The position numbers and the translations under genes are program-made. DNA of 64,000 nucleotides from Ptiloglossa arizonensis (taxonomy: Eukaryota; Arthropoda; Insecta; Hymenoptera; Colletidae): assembly GCF_051014685.1 (NCBI RefSeq), contig NW_027478901.1:1-64000 (forward strand). Direction: 5' to 3'. Shown here piece after piece: positions 14,364 to 30,000 of the stretch; position 1 is the first letter of the stretch, and each line of letters starts with the position of its first letter. The notes beneath the pieces were generated by a model, which saw only the letters and a program-made list of their open reading frames with translations, made no database searches and was not told where the DNA came from.

Positions 14364-16309
14364 TTGGACGTTATACGTTATACGTTATACGTTATACGCA
14401 ATACGTTACACGTTATACGTTATACGTTATACGTTATACGTTGTACGTTATACGTTATACGTTATACGTTATACGTTATACGTTATACGTTATACGTTAT
14501 ACGTTATACGTTATACGTTATACGTTATACGTTATACGTTATACGTTATACGTTATACGTTATGCGTTATACGTTATACGTTATACGTTATACGTTATAC
14601 GTTATACGTTATACGTTATACGTTATACATTATACGTTATACGTTATACGTTATACGTTATACGTTATACGTTATACGTTATACGACATACGTTATACGT
14701 TATACGTTATACGTTATACGTTATACGTTATATGTTACACGTTATACGTTATACGTTATACTGTATACGTTATACGTTATACGTTATACGTTATACGTTA
14801 TACTGTATACGTTATACGTTATACGTTATACGTTATACGTTATACGTTATACGTTATACGTCATACGTTATACGTTATACGTTATACGTTATACGTTATA
14901 CGTTCTACGTTATACGTTATACGTTAAACGTTGTACGTTATACGTTATACGTTATACGTTATACGTTATACGTTACACGTTATACGTTATACGTTATACT
15001 GTATACGTTATACGTTATACGTTATACGTTATACGATATACGTCATACGTTATACGTTATACGTTATACGTTATACGTCATACGTTATACGTTATACGTT
15101 ATACGTTATACGTTATACGTTATACGTTATACGTTAAACGTTGTACGTTATACGTTATACGTTATACGTTATACGTTATACGTTATACGTAATATGTAAT
15201 ACGTCATACGTTTTACGTTAATCGTTATACGTTATACGTTACACGCTATACGTTATACGTTATACGTTATACGTTATACGTTATACGTTATACGTTATAC
15301 GTTATACGTTATACGTTATACGTTATACGTTATACGTTGGACGTTATACGTTATACGTTATACGTTATACGCAATACGTTACACGTTATACGTTATACGT
15401 TATACGTTATACGTTGTACGTTATACGTTATACGTTATACGTTATACGTTATACGTTATACGTTATACGTTATACGTTATACGTTATACGTTATACGTTA
15501 TACGTTATACGTTATACGTTATACGTTATACGTTATGCGTTATACGTTATACGTTATACGTTATACGTTATACGTTATACGTTATACGTTATACGTTATA
15601 CATTATACGTTATACGTTATACGTTATACGTTATACGTTATACGTTATACGTTATACGACATACGTTATACGTTATACGTTATACGTTATACGTTATACG
15701 TTATATGTTACACGTTATACGTTATACGTTATACTGTATACGTTATACGTTATACGTTATACGTTATACGTTATACTGTATACGTTATACGTTATACGTT
15801 ATACGTTATACGTTATACGTTATACGTTATACGTCATACGTTATACGTTATACGTTATACGTTATACGTTATACGTTCTACGTTATACGTTATACGTTAA
15901 ACGTTGTACGTTATACGTTATACGTTATACGTTATACGTTATACGTTACACGTTATACGTTATACGTTATACTGTATACGTTATACGTTATACGTTATAC
16001 GTTATACGATATACGTCATACGTTATACGTTATACGTTATACGTTATACGTCATACGTTATACGTTATACGTTATACGTTATACGTTATACGTTATACGT
16101 TATACGTTAAACGTTGTACGTTATACGTTATACGTTATACGTTATACGTTATACGTTATACGTAATATGTAATACGTCATACGTTTTACGTTAATCGTTA
16201 TACGTTATACGTTACACGCTATACGTTATACGTTATACGTTATACGTTATACGTTATACGTTATACGTTATACGTTATACGTTATACGTTATACGTTATA
16301 CGTTATACG
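14364..16309 (+). repeat. Tandem duplication, 2 x 973 bases (139 units)
   Basis: Copy 1 is 14364-15336 and copy 2 is 15337-16309, each starting at a TTGGACG unit. S1 recurs at 15190/16163 and the other variant landmarks keep the 973-base offset. Both copies contain two S5 pairs, TTATGCG, and an ATATACG next to TCATACG. The matching interval in super-repeat copy B (about 54.7-55.3 kb) appears to have a single copy. Confidence 0.86.
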
Positions 16310-16554
16310 TTATACGTTATACGTTATACGTTATACGTTATACGTTATACGTTATACGATATACGTTATACGTTATACGTTATACGTTATACGTTATACG
16401 TTATACGTTATACGTTATACGTTATACGTTATACGTTATACGTTATACGTTATACGTTATACGTTATACGTTATACGTTATACGTTATACGTTATACGTT
16501 ATACGTTATACGTTATACGTTATACGTTATACGTTATACGTTATACGTTATACG

Positions 16555-18963
16555 TTATGCGTTATAGGATATACGTTATACGTTATACGTTGTACGTTAT
16601 ACGTTATACGTTATACGTTATACGTTATACGTTATACGTTATACGTTAAACGTTGTACGTTATACGTTATACGATATACGTTATACGTTATACGTTATAC
16701 GTTATACGTTATACGTTATACGTTATACGTTATACGTTATGCGTTATAGGGTATACATTATACGTTATACGTTGTACGTTATACGTTATACGTTATATGT
16801 TATACGTCATGCGATATACGTTATACGTTATTCGTTACACGTTATACGTTATACGTTATACGTTATACGTTATACGTTATACGTTATACGTTATACGTTA
16901 TACGTTATACGTTATACGTTATACGTTATGCGTTATAGGATATACGTTATACGTTATACGTTGTACGTTATACGTTATACGTTATACGTTATATGTTATA
17001 CGTCATGCGATATACGTTATACGTTATTCGTTATACGGTATACGTTAAACGTTGTACGTTATACGTTATACGTTATACGTTATACGTTATACGTTGGACG
17101 TTATACGTTATACGTTATACGTTATACGCCATACGTTATACGCCATACGTTATACGTTATACGTTATACGTTATACGTTATACGTTATACGTTATACGTT
17201 ATACGTTATACGTTATACGTTATACGTTATACGTTATACGTTATACGTTATACGTTATACGTTATACTTTACACGTTATACGTTATACGTTATACTGTAT
17301 ACGTTATACGTTATACGTTATACGTTATACGTTATACGTTATACGTTATACGTTATACGTTATACGTTATACGTTATACGTTATACGTTATGCGTTATAG
17401 GATATACGTTATACGTTATACGTTGTACGTTATATGTTATACGTTATACGTTATATGTTATACGTTATACGTTATACGTTGTACGTTATACGTTATACGT
17501 TATACGTTATACGTTATACGTTATACGTTATACGTTAAACGTTATTCGTTATACGTTATACGTTATACGTTATACGTTATACGTTATACGTTATACGTTA
17601 TACGTTATACGTTATACGTTATGCGTTATAGGATATACGTTATACGTTATACGTTATACGTTATACGTTATACGTTATACGTTATACGTTATGCGTTATA
17701 GGATATACGTTATACGTTATACGTTGTACGTTATACGTTATACGTTATACGTTATACGTTATACGTTATACGTTATACGTTATACGTTATACGTTATACG
17801 TTATACGTTAAACGTTGTACGTTATACGTTATACGTTATACGTTATTCGTTATACGTTACACGTTATACGTTATACGTTATACGTTATGCGTTATAGGAT
17901 ATACGTTATACGTTATACGTTGTACGTTATACGTTATACGTTATACGTTATATGTTATACGTCATGCGATATACGTTATACGTTATTCGTTATACGGTAT
18001 ACGTTAAACGTTGTACGTTATACGTTATACGTTATACGTTATACGTTATACGTTGGACGTTATACATTATACGTTATACGTTATACGCCATACGTTATAC
18101 GTTATACGTTATACGTTATACGTTATACGTTATACGTTATACGTTATACGTTATGCGTTATAGGATATACGTTATACGTTATACGTTGTACGTTATACGT
18201 TATACGTTATACGTTATACGTTATACGTTATACGTTATACGTTATACCTTATACGTTATACGTTATACGTTATACGTTGTACATTATACGTTATACGTTG
18301 AACGTTGTACGATATACGTTATGCGTCATACGTTATACGTTATACGTTATACGTTATACGTTATACGTTATACGTTATACGTTATACGTTACATGTTATA
18401 CGTTATACGTTATATGTTATACGTTATACGTTATACGTTATACGTTATGCGTTATAGGATATACGTTATACGTTATACGTTGTACGTTATACGTTATACG
18501 ATATACGTTATACGTTATACGTTATACGTTATACGTTATACGTTATACGTTATACGTTATACGTTATACGTTATACGTTATACGTTATACGTTATACGTT
18601 AATCGTTATACGGTATACGTTACACGCTATACGTTATACGTTATACGTTATACGTTATACGTTATACGTTATACGTTATACGTTATACGTTATACGTTGG
18701 ACGTTATACGTTATACGTTATACGTTATACGTTATACGTTGGACGTTATACGTTATACGTTATACGTTATACGTTATACGTTATACGTTATACGTTATAC
18801 GTTATACGTTATACGTTACACGTTATACGTTATACGTTATACTGTATACGTTATACGTTATACGTTACACGTTATACGTTATACGTTATGCGTTATACGT
18901 TATACGTTATACGTTATACGTTATACGTTATACGTTATACGTTATACGTTATACGTTATACGT
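16555..18963 (+). repeat. Block M, copy 1
   Basis: Recurs at about 55,600-58,069 with offsets of 39,043-39,106. Shared unusual features include a GTATACA unit after TTATAGG (near 16748 and 55800), two CCATACG-type units in close succession (near 17128 and 56186), TTATACT before TTACACG (near 17263 and 56321) and a headless S1 at 18599/57656. A partial third version lies at about 58.3-58.8 kb. Confidence 0.84.
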
Positions 18964-19025
18964 AATATGTAATACGTCATACGTTTTACGTTAATCGTTA
19001 TACGTTATACGTTACACGCTATACG

Positions 19026-19396
19026 TTATACGTTATACGTTATACGTTATACGTTATACGTTATACGTTATACGTTATACGTTATACGTTATACGTTATA
19101 CGTTATACGTTATACGTTATACGTTATACGTTATACGTTATACGTTATACGTTATACGTTATACGTTATACGTTATACGTTATACGTTATACGTTATACG
19201 TTATACGTTATACGTTATACGTTATACGTTATACGTTATACGTTATACGTTATACGTTATACGTTATACGTTATACGTTATACGTTATACGTTATACGTT
19301 ATACGTTATACGTTATACGTTATACGTTATACGTTATACGTTATACGTTATACGTTATACGTTATACGTTATACGTTATACGTTATACGTTATACG
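19026..19396 (+). repeat. Longest pure run: 53 consensus units
   Basis: There are 371 bases of exact TTATACG with no variant, between the CTATACG end of S1 (19019-19025) and the TTATGCG start of S3 (19397). It is the longest run I found. Confidence 0.9.
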
Positions 19397-22300
19397 TTAT
19401 GCGTTATAGGATATACGTTATACGTTATACGTTATACGTTACACGTTATACGTTATACGTTATACTGTATACGTTATACGTTATACGTTATACGTTATAC
19501 GTTATACGTTATACGTTATACGTTATACGTTATACGTTATACGTTATACGTTATACGTTATACGTTATACGTTATACGTTATACGTTATACGTTATACGT
19601 TATACGTTATACGTTATACGTTATACGTTATACGTTATACGTTATACGTTATACGTTATACGTTATACGTTATACGTTATACGTTATACGTTATACGTTA
19701 TACGTTATACGTTATACGTTATACGTTATACGTTATACGTTATACGTTATACGTTATACGTTATACGTTATACGTTATACGTTATACGTTATGCGTTATA
19801 GGATATACATTATACGTTATACGTTGTACGTTATACGTTATACGTTATATGTTATACGTCATGCGATATACGTTATACGTTATTCGTTACACGTTATACG
19901 TTATACGTTATACGTTATACGTTATACGTTATACGTTATACGTTATACGTTATACGTTATACGTTATACGTTATACGTTATGCGTTATAGGATATACGTT
20001 ATACGTTATACGTTGTACGTTATACGTTATACGTTATACGTTATATGTTATACGTCATGCGATATACGTTATACGTTATTCGTTATACGGTATACGTTAA
20101 ACGTTGTACGTTATACGTTATACGTTATACGTTATACGTTATACGTTGGACGTTATACGTTATACGTTATACGTTATACGCCATACGTTATACGTTGTAC
20201 GTTATACGTCATACGGTATACGTTATACGTTATACGTTATACGTTATACGTTATACGTTATACGTTATACGTTATACGTTATGCGTTATAGGATATACGT
20301 TATACGTTATACGTTGTACGTTATATGTTATACGTTATACGTTATATGTTATACGTTATACGTTATACGTTGTACGTTATACGTTATACGTTATACGTTA
20401 TACGTTATACGTTATACGTTAAACGTTGTACGTTATACGTTATACGTTATACGTTATACGTTATACGTTATACGTTATACGTTATACGTTATACGTTATA
20501 CGTTATACCTTATACGTTATACGTTATACGTTATACGTTATACATTATACGTTATACGTTGAACGTTGTACGATATACGTTATACGTTATACGTTATACG
20601 TTATACGTTATATGTTATACGTCATGCGATATACGTTATACGTTATTCGTTATACGGTATACGTTATACGTTATACGTTCTACGTTATACGTTATACGTT
20701 AAACGTTGTACGTTATACGTTATACGTTATACGTTATTCGTTATACGTTATACGTTATACGTTATACGTTATACGTTATACGTTATACGTTATACGTTAT
20801 ACGTTATACGTTATACGTTATGCGTTATAGGATATACGTTATACGTTATACGTTATACGTTATACGTTATACGTTATACGTTATACGTTATGCGTTATAG
20901 GATATACGTTATACGTTATACGTTGTACGTTATACGTTATACGTTATACGTTATACGTTGTACGTTATACGTTATACATAATACGTTATACGTTAAACGT
21001 TGTACGTTATACGTTGTACGTTATACGTTATTCGTTATACGTTATACGTTATACGTTATACGTTATACGTTATGCGTTATAGGATATACGTTATACGTTA
21101 TACGTTGTACGTTATACGTTATACGTTATACGTTATATGTTATACGTCATGCGATATACGTTATACGTTATTCGTTATACGGTATACGTTAAACGTTGTA
21201 CGTTATACGTTATACGTTATACGTTATACGTTATTCGTTATGCGTTATAGGATATACGTTATACGTTATACGTTGTACGTTATACGTTATACGTTATACG
21301 TTATACGTTATACGTTATACGTTATACGTTATACGTTATACGTTAAACGTTGTACGTTATACGTTATACGTTATACGTTATTCGTTATACGTTATACGTT
21401 ATACGTTATACGTTATACGTTATACGTTATACGTTATACGTTATACGTTATACGTTATACGTTATGCGTTATAGGATATACGTTATACGTTATACGTTAT
21501 ACGTTATACGTTATACGTTATACGTTATACGTTATGCGTTATAGGATATACGTTATACGTTATACGTTGTACGTTATACGTTATACGTTATACGTTATAC
21601 GTTATACGTTATACGTTATACGTTATACGTTATACGTTAAACGTTGTACGTTATACGTTATACGTTATACGTTATTCGTTATACGTTATACGTTATACGT
21701 TATACGTTATACGTTATGCGTTATAGGATATACGTTATACGTTATACGTTGTACGTTATACGTTATACGTTATACGTTATATGTTATACGTCATGCGATA
21801 TACGTTATACGTTATTCGTTATACGGTATACGTTAAACGTTGTACGTTATACGTTATACGTTATACGTTATACGTTATACGTTATACGTTGGACGTTATA
21901 CATTATACGTTATACGTTATACGCCATACGTTATACGTTATACGTTATACGTTATAAGTTATACGTTATACGTTATACGTTATACGTTATACGTTATACG
22001 TTATTCGTTATACGTTATACGTTATACGTTACACGTTATACGTTATACGTTATTCGTTATACGGTATACGTTAAACGTTGTACGTCATACGTTATACGTT
22101 ATACGTTATACGTTATACGTTATACGTTATTCGTTATACGGTATACGTTAAACGTTGTACGTTATACGTTATACGTTATACGTTATACGTTATACGTTGT
22201 ACGTTATACGTTATACGTTATACGTTATACGCTATACGTTATACGTTATACGTTATACGTCATGCGATATGCGTTATACGTTATACGTTATACGTTATGC

Positions 22301-22400
22301 GTTATACGTTATACGTTATACGTTATACGTTATACGTTATACGTAATATGTAATACGTCATACGTTTTACGTTAATCGTTATACGTTATACGTTATACGC
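19389..22400 (+). repeat. Block L, copy 2
   Basis: It has the same cassette order as 4.6-6.95 kb and continues, in common with the 45-47 kb copy, to an S1 with TTATACG in place of TTACACG (22344 here, 47107 there). Offsets to 45-47 kb are 25,673, then 25,652, then 24,763, each leaving remainder 4 on division by 7. A TTATAAG unit near 21,953 is private to this copy. Confidence 0.84.
19474..19788 (+). repeat. Pure run: 45 consensus units (block L copy 2)
   Basis: Exact consensus between GTATACG (19467) and TTATGCG (19789); same length as the run at 4683-4997. Confidence 0.88.
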
Positions 22401-24009
22401 TATACGTTATACGTTATACGTTATACGTTATACGTTATACGTTATACGTTATACGTTATACGTTATACGTTATACGTTATACGTTATACGTTATACGTTA
22501 TACGTTATACGTTAGACGTTATACGTTATACGTTATACGTTACACGTTATACGTTATACGTTATACGTTATACGTTATACGTTATACGTTATACGTTATA
22601 CGTTATGCGTTATAGGATATACGTTATACGTTATACGTTGTACGTTATACGTTATACGATATACGTTAAACGTTATACGTTATACGTTATACGTTATACG
22701 TTATACGTTATACGTTATACGTTGTACGTTATACGTTCTACGTTATACGTTATACGTTATAGGTTATACGTTATACGTTATACGTTATACGTTATACGTT
22801 ATACGTTACACGTTATACGTTATACGTTATACGTTATACGTTAAACGTTGTACGTTATACGTTATACGATATACGTTATACGTTATACGTTATACGTTAT
22901 ACGTTATACGTTATACGTTAAACGTTGTACGTTATACGTTATACGTTATACGTTATTCGTTATACGTTATACGTTATACGTTATACGTTATACGTTATAC
23001 GTTATACGATATACGTTATACGTTATACGTTGTACGTTATACGTTATACGTTATACGTTATATGTTATACGTCATGCGATATACGTTATACGTTATTCGT
23101 TATACGGTATACGTTAAACGTTGTACGTTATACGTTATACGTTATACGTTATACGTTATACGTTGGACGTTATACGTTATACGTTATACGTTATAAGTTA
23201 TACGTTATACGTTATACGTTATACGTTATACGTTACACGTTATACGTTATACGTTATACTGTATACGTTATACGTTATACGTTATACGTTATACGTTATA
23301 CGTCATACGTTATACGTTATACGTTATACGTTATACGTTGTACGTTATACGTTCTACGTTATACGTTATACGTTATACGTTATACGTTATACGTTATACG
23401 TTATACGTTATACGTTATATGTTACACGTTATACGTTATACGTTATACTGTATACGTCATACGTTATACGTTATACGTTATATGTTATACTGTATACGTT
23501 ATACGTTATACGTTATACGTTATACGTTATACGTTATACGTTATACGTCATACGTTATACGTTATACGTTATACGTTATACGTTCTACGTTATACGTTAT
23601 ACGTTAAACGTTGTACGTTATACGTTATACGTTATACGTTATACGTTATACGTTACACGTTATACGTTATACGTTATACTGTATACGTTATACGTTATAC
23701 GTTGTACGTTATACGATATACGTCATACGTTATACGTTATACGTTATACGTTATACGTCATACGTTATACGTTATACGTTATACGTTATACGTTATACGT
23801 TATACGTTATACGTTAAACGTTGTACGTTATACGTTATACGTTATACGTTATACGTTATACGTTATACGTAATATGTAATACGTCATACGTTTTACGTTA
23901 ATCGTTATACGTTATACGTTACACGCTATACGTTATACGTTATACGTTATACGTTATACGTTATACGTTATACGTTATACGTTATACGTTATACGTTATA
24001 CGTTATACG

Positions 24010-27000
24010 TTATATGTTATACGTCATGCGATATACGTTATACGTTATTCGTTATGCGTTATACGTTATACGTTATACGTTGGACGTTATACGTTATACG
24101 TTATACGTTATACGCCATACGTTATACGTTATACGTTATACGTTATACGTTATACGTTATACGTTATACGTTATACGTTATACGTTATACGTTATACGTT
24201 ATACGTTATACGTTATACGTTACACGTTATACGTTATACGTTATACGTTGTACGTTATACGTTCTACGTTATACGTTATACGTTATAGGTTATACGTTAT
24301 ACGTTATACGTTATACGTTATACGTTGTACGTTACACGTTATACGTTATACGTTATACGTTATACGTTAAACGTTGTACGTTATACGTTATACGATATAC
24401 GTTATACGTTATACGTTATACGTTATACGTTATACGTTATACGTTATACGTTATACGTTATACGCTATGCGTTATAGGATATACGTTATACGTTATACGT
24501 TGTACGTTATACGTTATACGTTATATGTTATATGTTATACGTCGTGCGATATACGTTATACGTTATTCGTTATACGGTATACGTTAAACGTTGTACGTTA
24601 TACGTTATACGTTATACGTTATACGCCATACGTTATACGTTATACGTTATACGTTATACGTTATACGTTATACGTTATACGTTATACGTTATACATTATA
24701 CGTTATACGTTATACGTTATACGTTACACGTTATACGTTATACGTTATACTGTATACGTTATACGTTATACGTTATACGTTATACGTTATACGTCATACG
24801 TTATACGTTATACGTTATACGTTATACGTTCTACGTTATACGTTATACGTTAAACGTTGTACGTTATACGTTATACGTTATACGTTATTCGTTATACGTT
24901 ATACGTTATACGTTATACGTTATACGTTTCACGTTATACGTTATACGTTACGCGTTATAGGATATACGTTATACGTTATACGTTGTACGTTATACGTTAT
25001 ACGTTGTACGTTATACGTTCTACGTTATACGTTATACGTTATAGGTTATACGTTATACGTTATACGTTATACGTTATACGTTATACGTTACACGTTATAC
25101 GTTATACGTTATACTGTATACGTTATACGTTATACGTTATACGTTATACGTTATACTGTATACGTTATACGTTATACGTTATACGTTATACGTTATACGT
25201 CATACGTTATACGTTATACGTTATACGTTATACGTTCTACGTTATACGTTATACGTTAAACGTTGTACGTTATACGTTATACGATATACGTTATACGTTA
25301 CACGTTATACGTTATACGTTATACTGTATACGTTATACGTTATACGTTATACGTTATACGTTATACGTCATACGTTATACGTTATACGTTATACGTCATA
25401 CGTTATACGTTATGCGTTATAGGTTATACGTTATACGTTCTACGTTATACGTTATACGTTAAACGTTGTACGTTATACGTTATACGTTATACGTTATACG
25501 TTATACGTTATACGTTATGCGTTATGCGTTATACGTTATACGTTATACGTTATACGTTATACGTTATACGTTATACGTTATACGTTATACGTTATACGTT
25601 ATACGTTATACGTTATACGTTATACGTTATACGTTATACGTTATACGTTATACGTTATACGTTATACGTTATACGTTATACGTTATACGTTATACGTTAT
25701 ACGTTATACGTTATACGTTATACGTTATACGTTATACGTTATACGTTTTACGTTATACGTTTTACGTTATACGTTATACGTTATACGTTATACGTTATAC
25801 GTTATACGTTATACGTTATGCGTTATAGGATATACGTTATACGTTATACGTTGTACGTTTTACGTTATACGTTATACGTTATACGTTATACGTTATACGT
25901 TATACGTTAAACGTTGTACGTTATACGTTATACGATATACGTTATACGTTATACGTTATACGTTATACGTTATACGTTATACGTTATACGTTATACGTTA
26001 TACGTTATACGTTATACGTTATACGTTATACGTTGTACGTTATACGTTATACGTTATACGTTATACGTTAGACGTTGTACGTTATACGTTATACGTTATA
26101 CGTTATACGCTATACGCTATACGTTATACGTTATACGTTATACGTTATACGTTATACGTTATACGTTATACGTTATACGTTATACGTTATACGTTATACG
26201 TTATACGTTATACGTTGTACGTTATACGTTATACGTTATACGTTATATGTTATACGTCATGCGATATACGTTATACGTTATTCGTCATACGGTATACGTT
26301 AAACGTTGTACGTTATACGTTATACGTTATACGTTATACGTTATACGTTGGACGTTATACGTTATACGTTATACGTTATACGCCATACGTTATACGTTAT
26401 ACGTTATACGTTATACGTTATACGTTATACGTTATACGTTATACGTTATACGTTATACGTTATACGTTATACGTTATACGCTACACGTTATACGTTATAC
26501 GTTATACTGTATACGTTATACGTTATACGTTATACGTTATACGTTATACGTTATACGTTATACGTTATACGTTATACGTTATACGTTATACGTTATACGT
26601 TATACGTTATACGTTATGCGTTATAGGATATACGTTATACGTTATACGTTATACGTTATACGTTGTACGTTATACGTTATACGTTATACGTTATACGTTA
26701 TACGTTATACGTTATACGTTATACGTTATACGTTATACGTTATACGTTATACGTTATACGTTATACGTTATACGTTATACGTTATACGTTATACGTTATA
26801 CATTATACGTTATACGTTATACGTTATACGTTATACGTTATACGTAATACGTTATACGACATACGTTATACGTTATACGTTATACGTTATACGTTATACG
26901 TTATACGTTATACGTTATACGTTATGCGTTATAGGTTATACGTTATACGTTATACGTTGTACGTTGTACGTTATACGTTATACGTTATACGTTGTACGTT

Positions 27001-30000
27001 ATACGTTCTACGTTATACATTATACGTTAAACGTTGTACGTTATACGTCATACGTCATACGTTATACGTTATACGTTATACGTTATACGTTCTACGTTAT
27101 ACGTTATACGTTAAACGTTGTACGTTATACGTTATACGTTATACGTTATACGTTATACGTTATACGTTATACGTTATACGTTATACGTTATACGTTCTAC
27201 GTTATACGTTATACGTTAAACGTTGTACGTTATACGTTATACGTTATACGTTATACGTTATACGTTATACGTTATACGTTATACGTTATACGTTATACGT
27301 TATACGTTATACGTTATACGTTATACGTTATACGTTATACGTTATACGTTATACGTTATACGTTATACGTTATGCGTTATAGGATATACGTTATACGTTA
27401 TACGTTGTACGTTATACGTTATACGTTATACGTTATACGTTATACGTTATACGTTGTACGTTATACGTTATACGTTATACGTTATGCGTTATAGGATATA
27501 CGTTATACGTTATACGTTGTACGTTTTACGTTATACGTTATACGTTATGCGTTATACGTTATGCGTTATAGGATATACGTTATACGTTATACGTTGTACG
27601 TTATACGTTATACGTTATACGTTATATGTTATACGTCATGCGATATACGTTATACGTTATTCGTTATGCGTTATACGTTATACGTTATACGTTGGACGTT
27701 ATACTTTATACGTTATACGTTATACGCCATACGTTATACGTTATACGTTATACGTTATACGTTATGCGTTATACGTTATACGTTATACGTTATACGTTAT
27801 ACGTTATACGTTATACGTTATACGTTACACGTTATACGTTATACGTTATACGTTGTACGTTATACGTTCTACGTTATACGTTATACGTTATAGGTTATAC
27901 GTTATACGTTATACGTTATACGTTATACGTTATACGTTACACGTTATACGTTATACGTTATACGTTATACGTTAAACGTTGTACGTTATACGTTATACGA
28001 TATACGTTATACGTTATACGTTATACGTTATACGTTATACGTTATACGTTATACGTTATACGTTATACGCTATGCGATATAGGATATACGTTATACGTTA
28101 TACGTTGTACGTTATACGTTATACGTTATACGTTATATGTTATACGTCGTGCGATATACGTTATACGTTATTCGTTATACGGTATACGTTAAACGTTGTA
28201 CGTTATACGTTATACGTTATACGTTATACGCCATACGTTATACGTTATACGTTATACGTTATACGTTATACGTTATACGTTATACGTTATACGTTATACG
28301 TTATACGTTTCACGTTATACGTTATACGTTACGCGTTATAGGATATACGTTATACGTTATACGTTGTACGTTATACGTTATACGTTGTACGTTATACGTT
28401 CTACGTTATACGTTATACGTTATAGGATATACGTTATACGTTATACGTTATACGTTATACGTTATACGTTAAACGTTGTACGTTATACGTTATACGTTAT
28501 ACGTTATTCGTTATACGTTATACGTTATACGTTATACGTTATACGTTTCACGTTATACGTTATACGTTACGCGTTATAGGATATACGTTATACGTTCTAC
28601 GTTATACGTTATACGTTAAACGTTGTACGTTATACGTTATACGTTATACGTTATTCGTTATACGTTATACGTTATACGTTATACGTTATACGTTTCACGT
28701 TATACGTTATACGTTACGCGTTATAGGATATACGTTATACGTTATACGTTGTACGTTATACGTTATACGTTGTACGTTATACGTTCTACGTTATACGTTA
28801 TACGTTATAGGTTATACGTTATACGTTATACGTTATACGTTATACGTTATACGTTGTACGTTATACGTTATACGTTATACGTTATATGTTATACGTTATA
28901 CGTTATACGTTATACGTTATACTGTATACGTTATACGTTATACGTTATACGTTATACGTTATACGTCATACGTTATACGTTATTCGTTATACGTTATACG
29001 TTCTACGTTATACGTTATACGTTAAACGTTGTACGTTATACGTTATACGATATACGTTATACGTTACACGTTATACGTTATACGTTATACTGTATACGTT
29101 ATACGTTATACGTTATACGTTATACGTTATACGTCATACGTTATACGTTATACGTTATACGTCATACGTTATACGTTATACGTTATACGTTATACGTTAT
29201 ACGTTCTACGTTATACGTTATACGTTAAACGTTGTACGTTATACGTTATACGTTATACGTTATACGTTATACGTTATACGTTATGCGTTATACGTTATAC
29301 GTTATACGTTATACGTTATACGTTATACGTTATACGTTATACGTTATACGTTATACGTTATACGTTATACGTTATACGTTATACGTTATACGTTATACGT
29401 TATACGTTATACGTTATACGTTATACGTTATACGTTATACGTTATACGTTATACGTTATACGTTATACGTTATACGTTATACGTTATACGTTATACGTTA
29501 TACGTTATACGTTATACGTTTTACGTTATACGTTTTACGTTATACGTTATACGTTATACGTTATAGGTTATACGTTATACGTTATACGTTATGCGTTATA
29601 GGATATACGTTATACGTTATACGTTGTACGTTTTACGTTATACGTTATACGTTATACGTTATACGTTATACGTTATACGTTAAACGTTGTACGTTATACG
29701 TTATACGATATACGTTATACGTTATACGTTATACGTTATACGTTATACGTTATACGTTATACGTTATACGTTATACGTTATACGTTATACGTTGTACGTT
29801 ATACGTTATACGTTATACGTTATACGTTAGACGTTGTACGTTATACGTTATACGTTATACGTTATACGCTATACGCTATACGTTATACGTTATACGTTAT
29901 ACGTTATACGTTATACGTTATACGTTATACGTTATACGTTATACGTTATACGTTATACGTTGTACGTTATACGTTATACGTTATACGTTATATGTTATAC

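Larger units (their letters stand above)
1..23766 (+). repeat. Super-repeat copy A (about 24 kb in window)
   Basis: This interval matches 38,001-63,424 in the same order and orientation. Landmarks (A to B, with offset): TTAAACG 22 to 38022 (38,000); TTATACT followed by TTATGCG 92 to 38092 (38,000); S1 190 to 38197 (38,007); TTGGACG 372 to 38365 (37,993); the 1-base deletion 1359 to 39338 (37,979); S1 2093 to 40079 (37,986); TTATGCG 3122 to 42046 (38,924); S1 4277 to 44741 (40,464); truncated S1 10430 to 49319 (38,889); S1 15190 to 55206 (40,016); headless S1 18599 to 57656 (39,057); S1 18963 to 58069 (39,106); TTGAACG 20559 to 59007 (38,448); TTATAAG 23191 to 62885 (39,694). Offsets wander because each copy has private tandem gains and losses. 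It may begin upstream of the window. Matching is lost after about 23,766, where A runs on to S1 at 23870. Confidence 0.85.
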
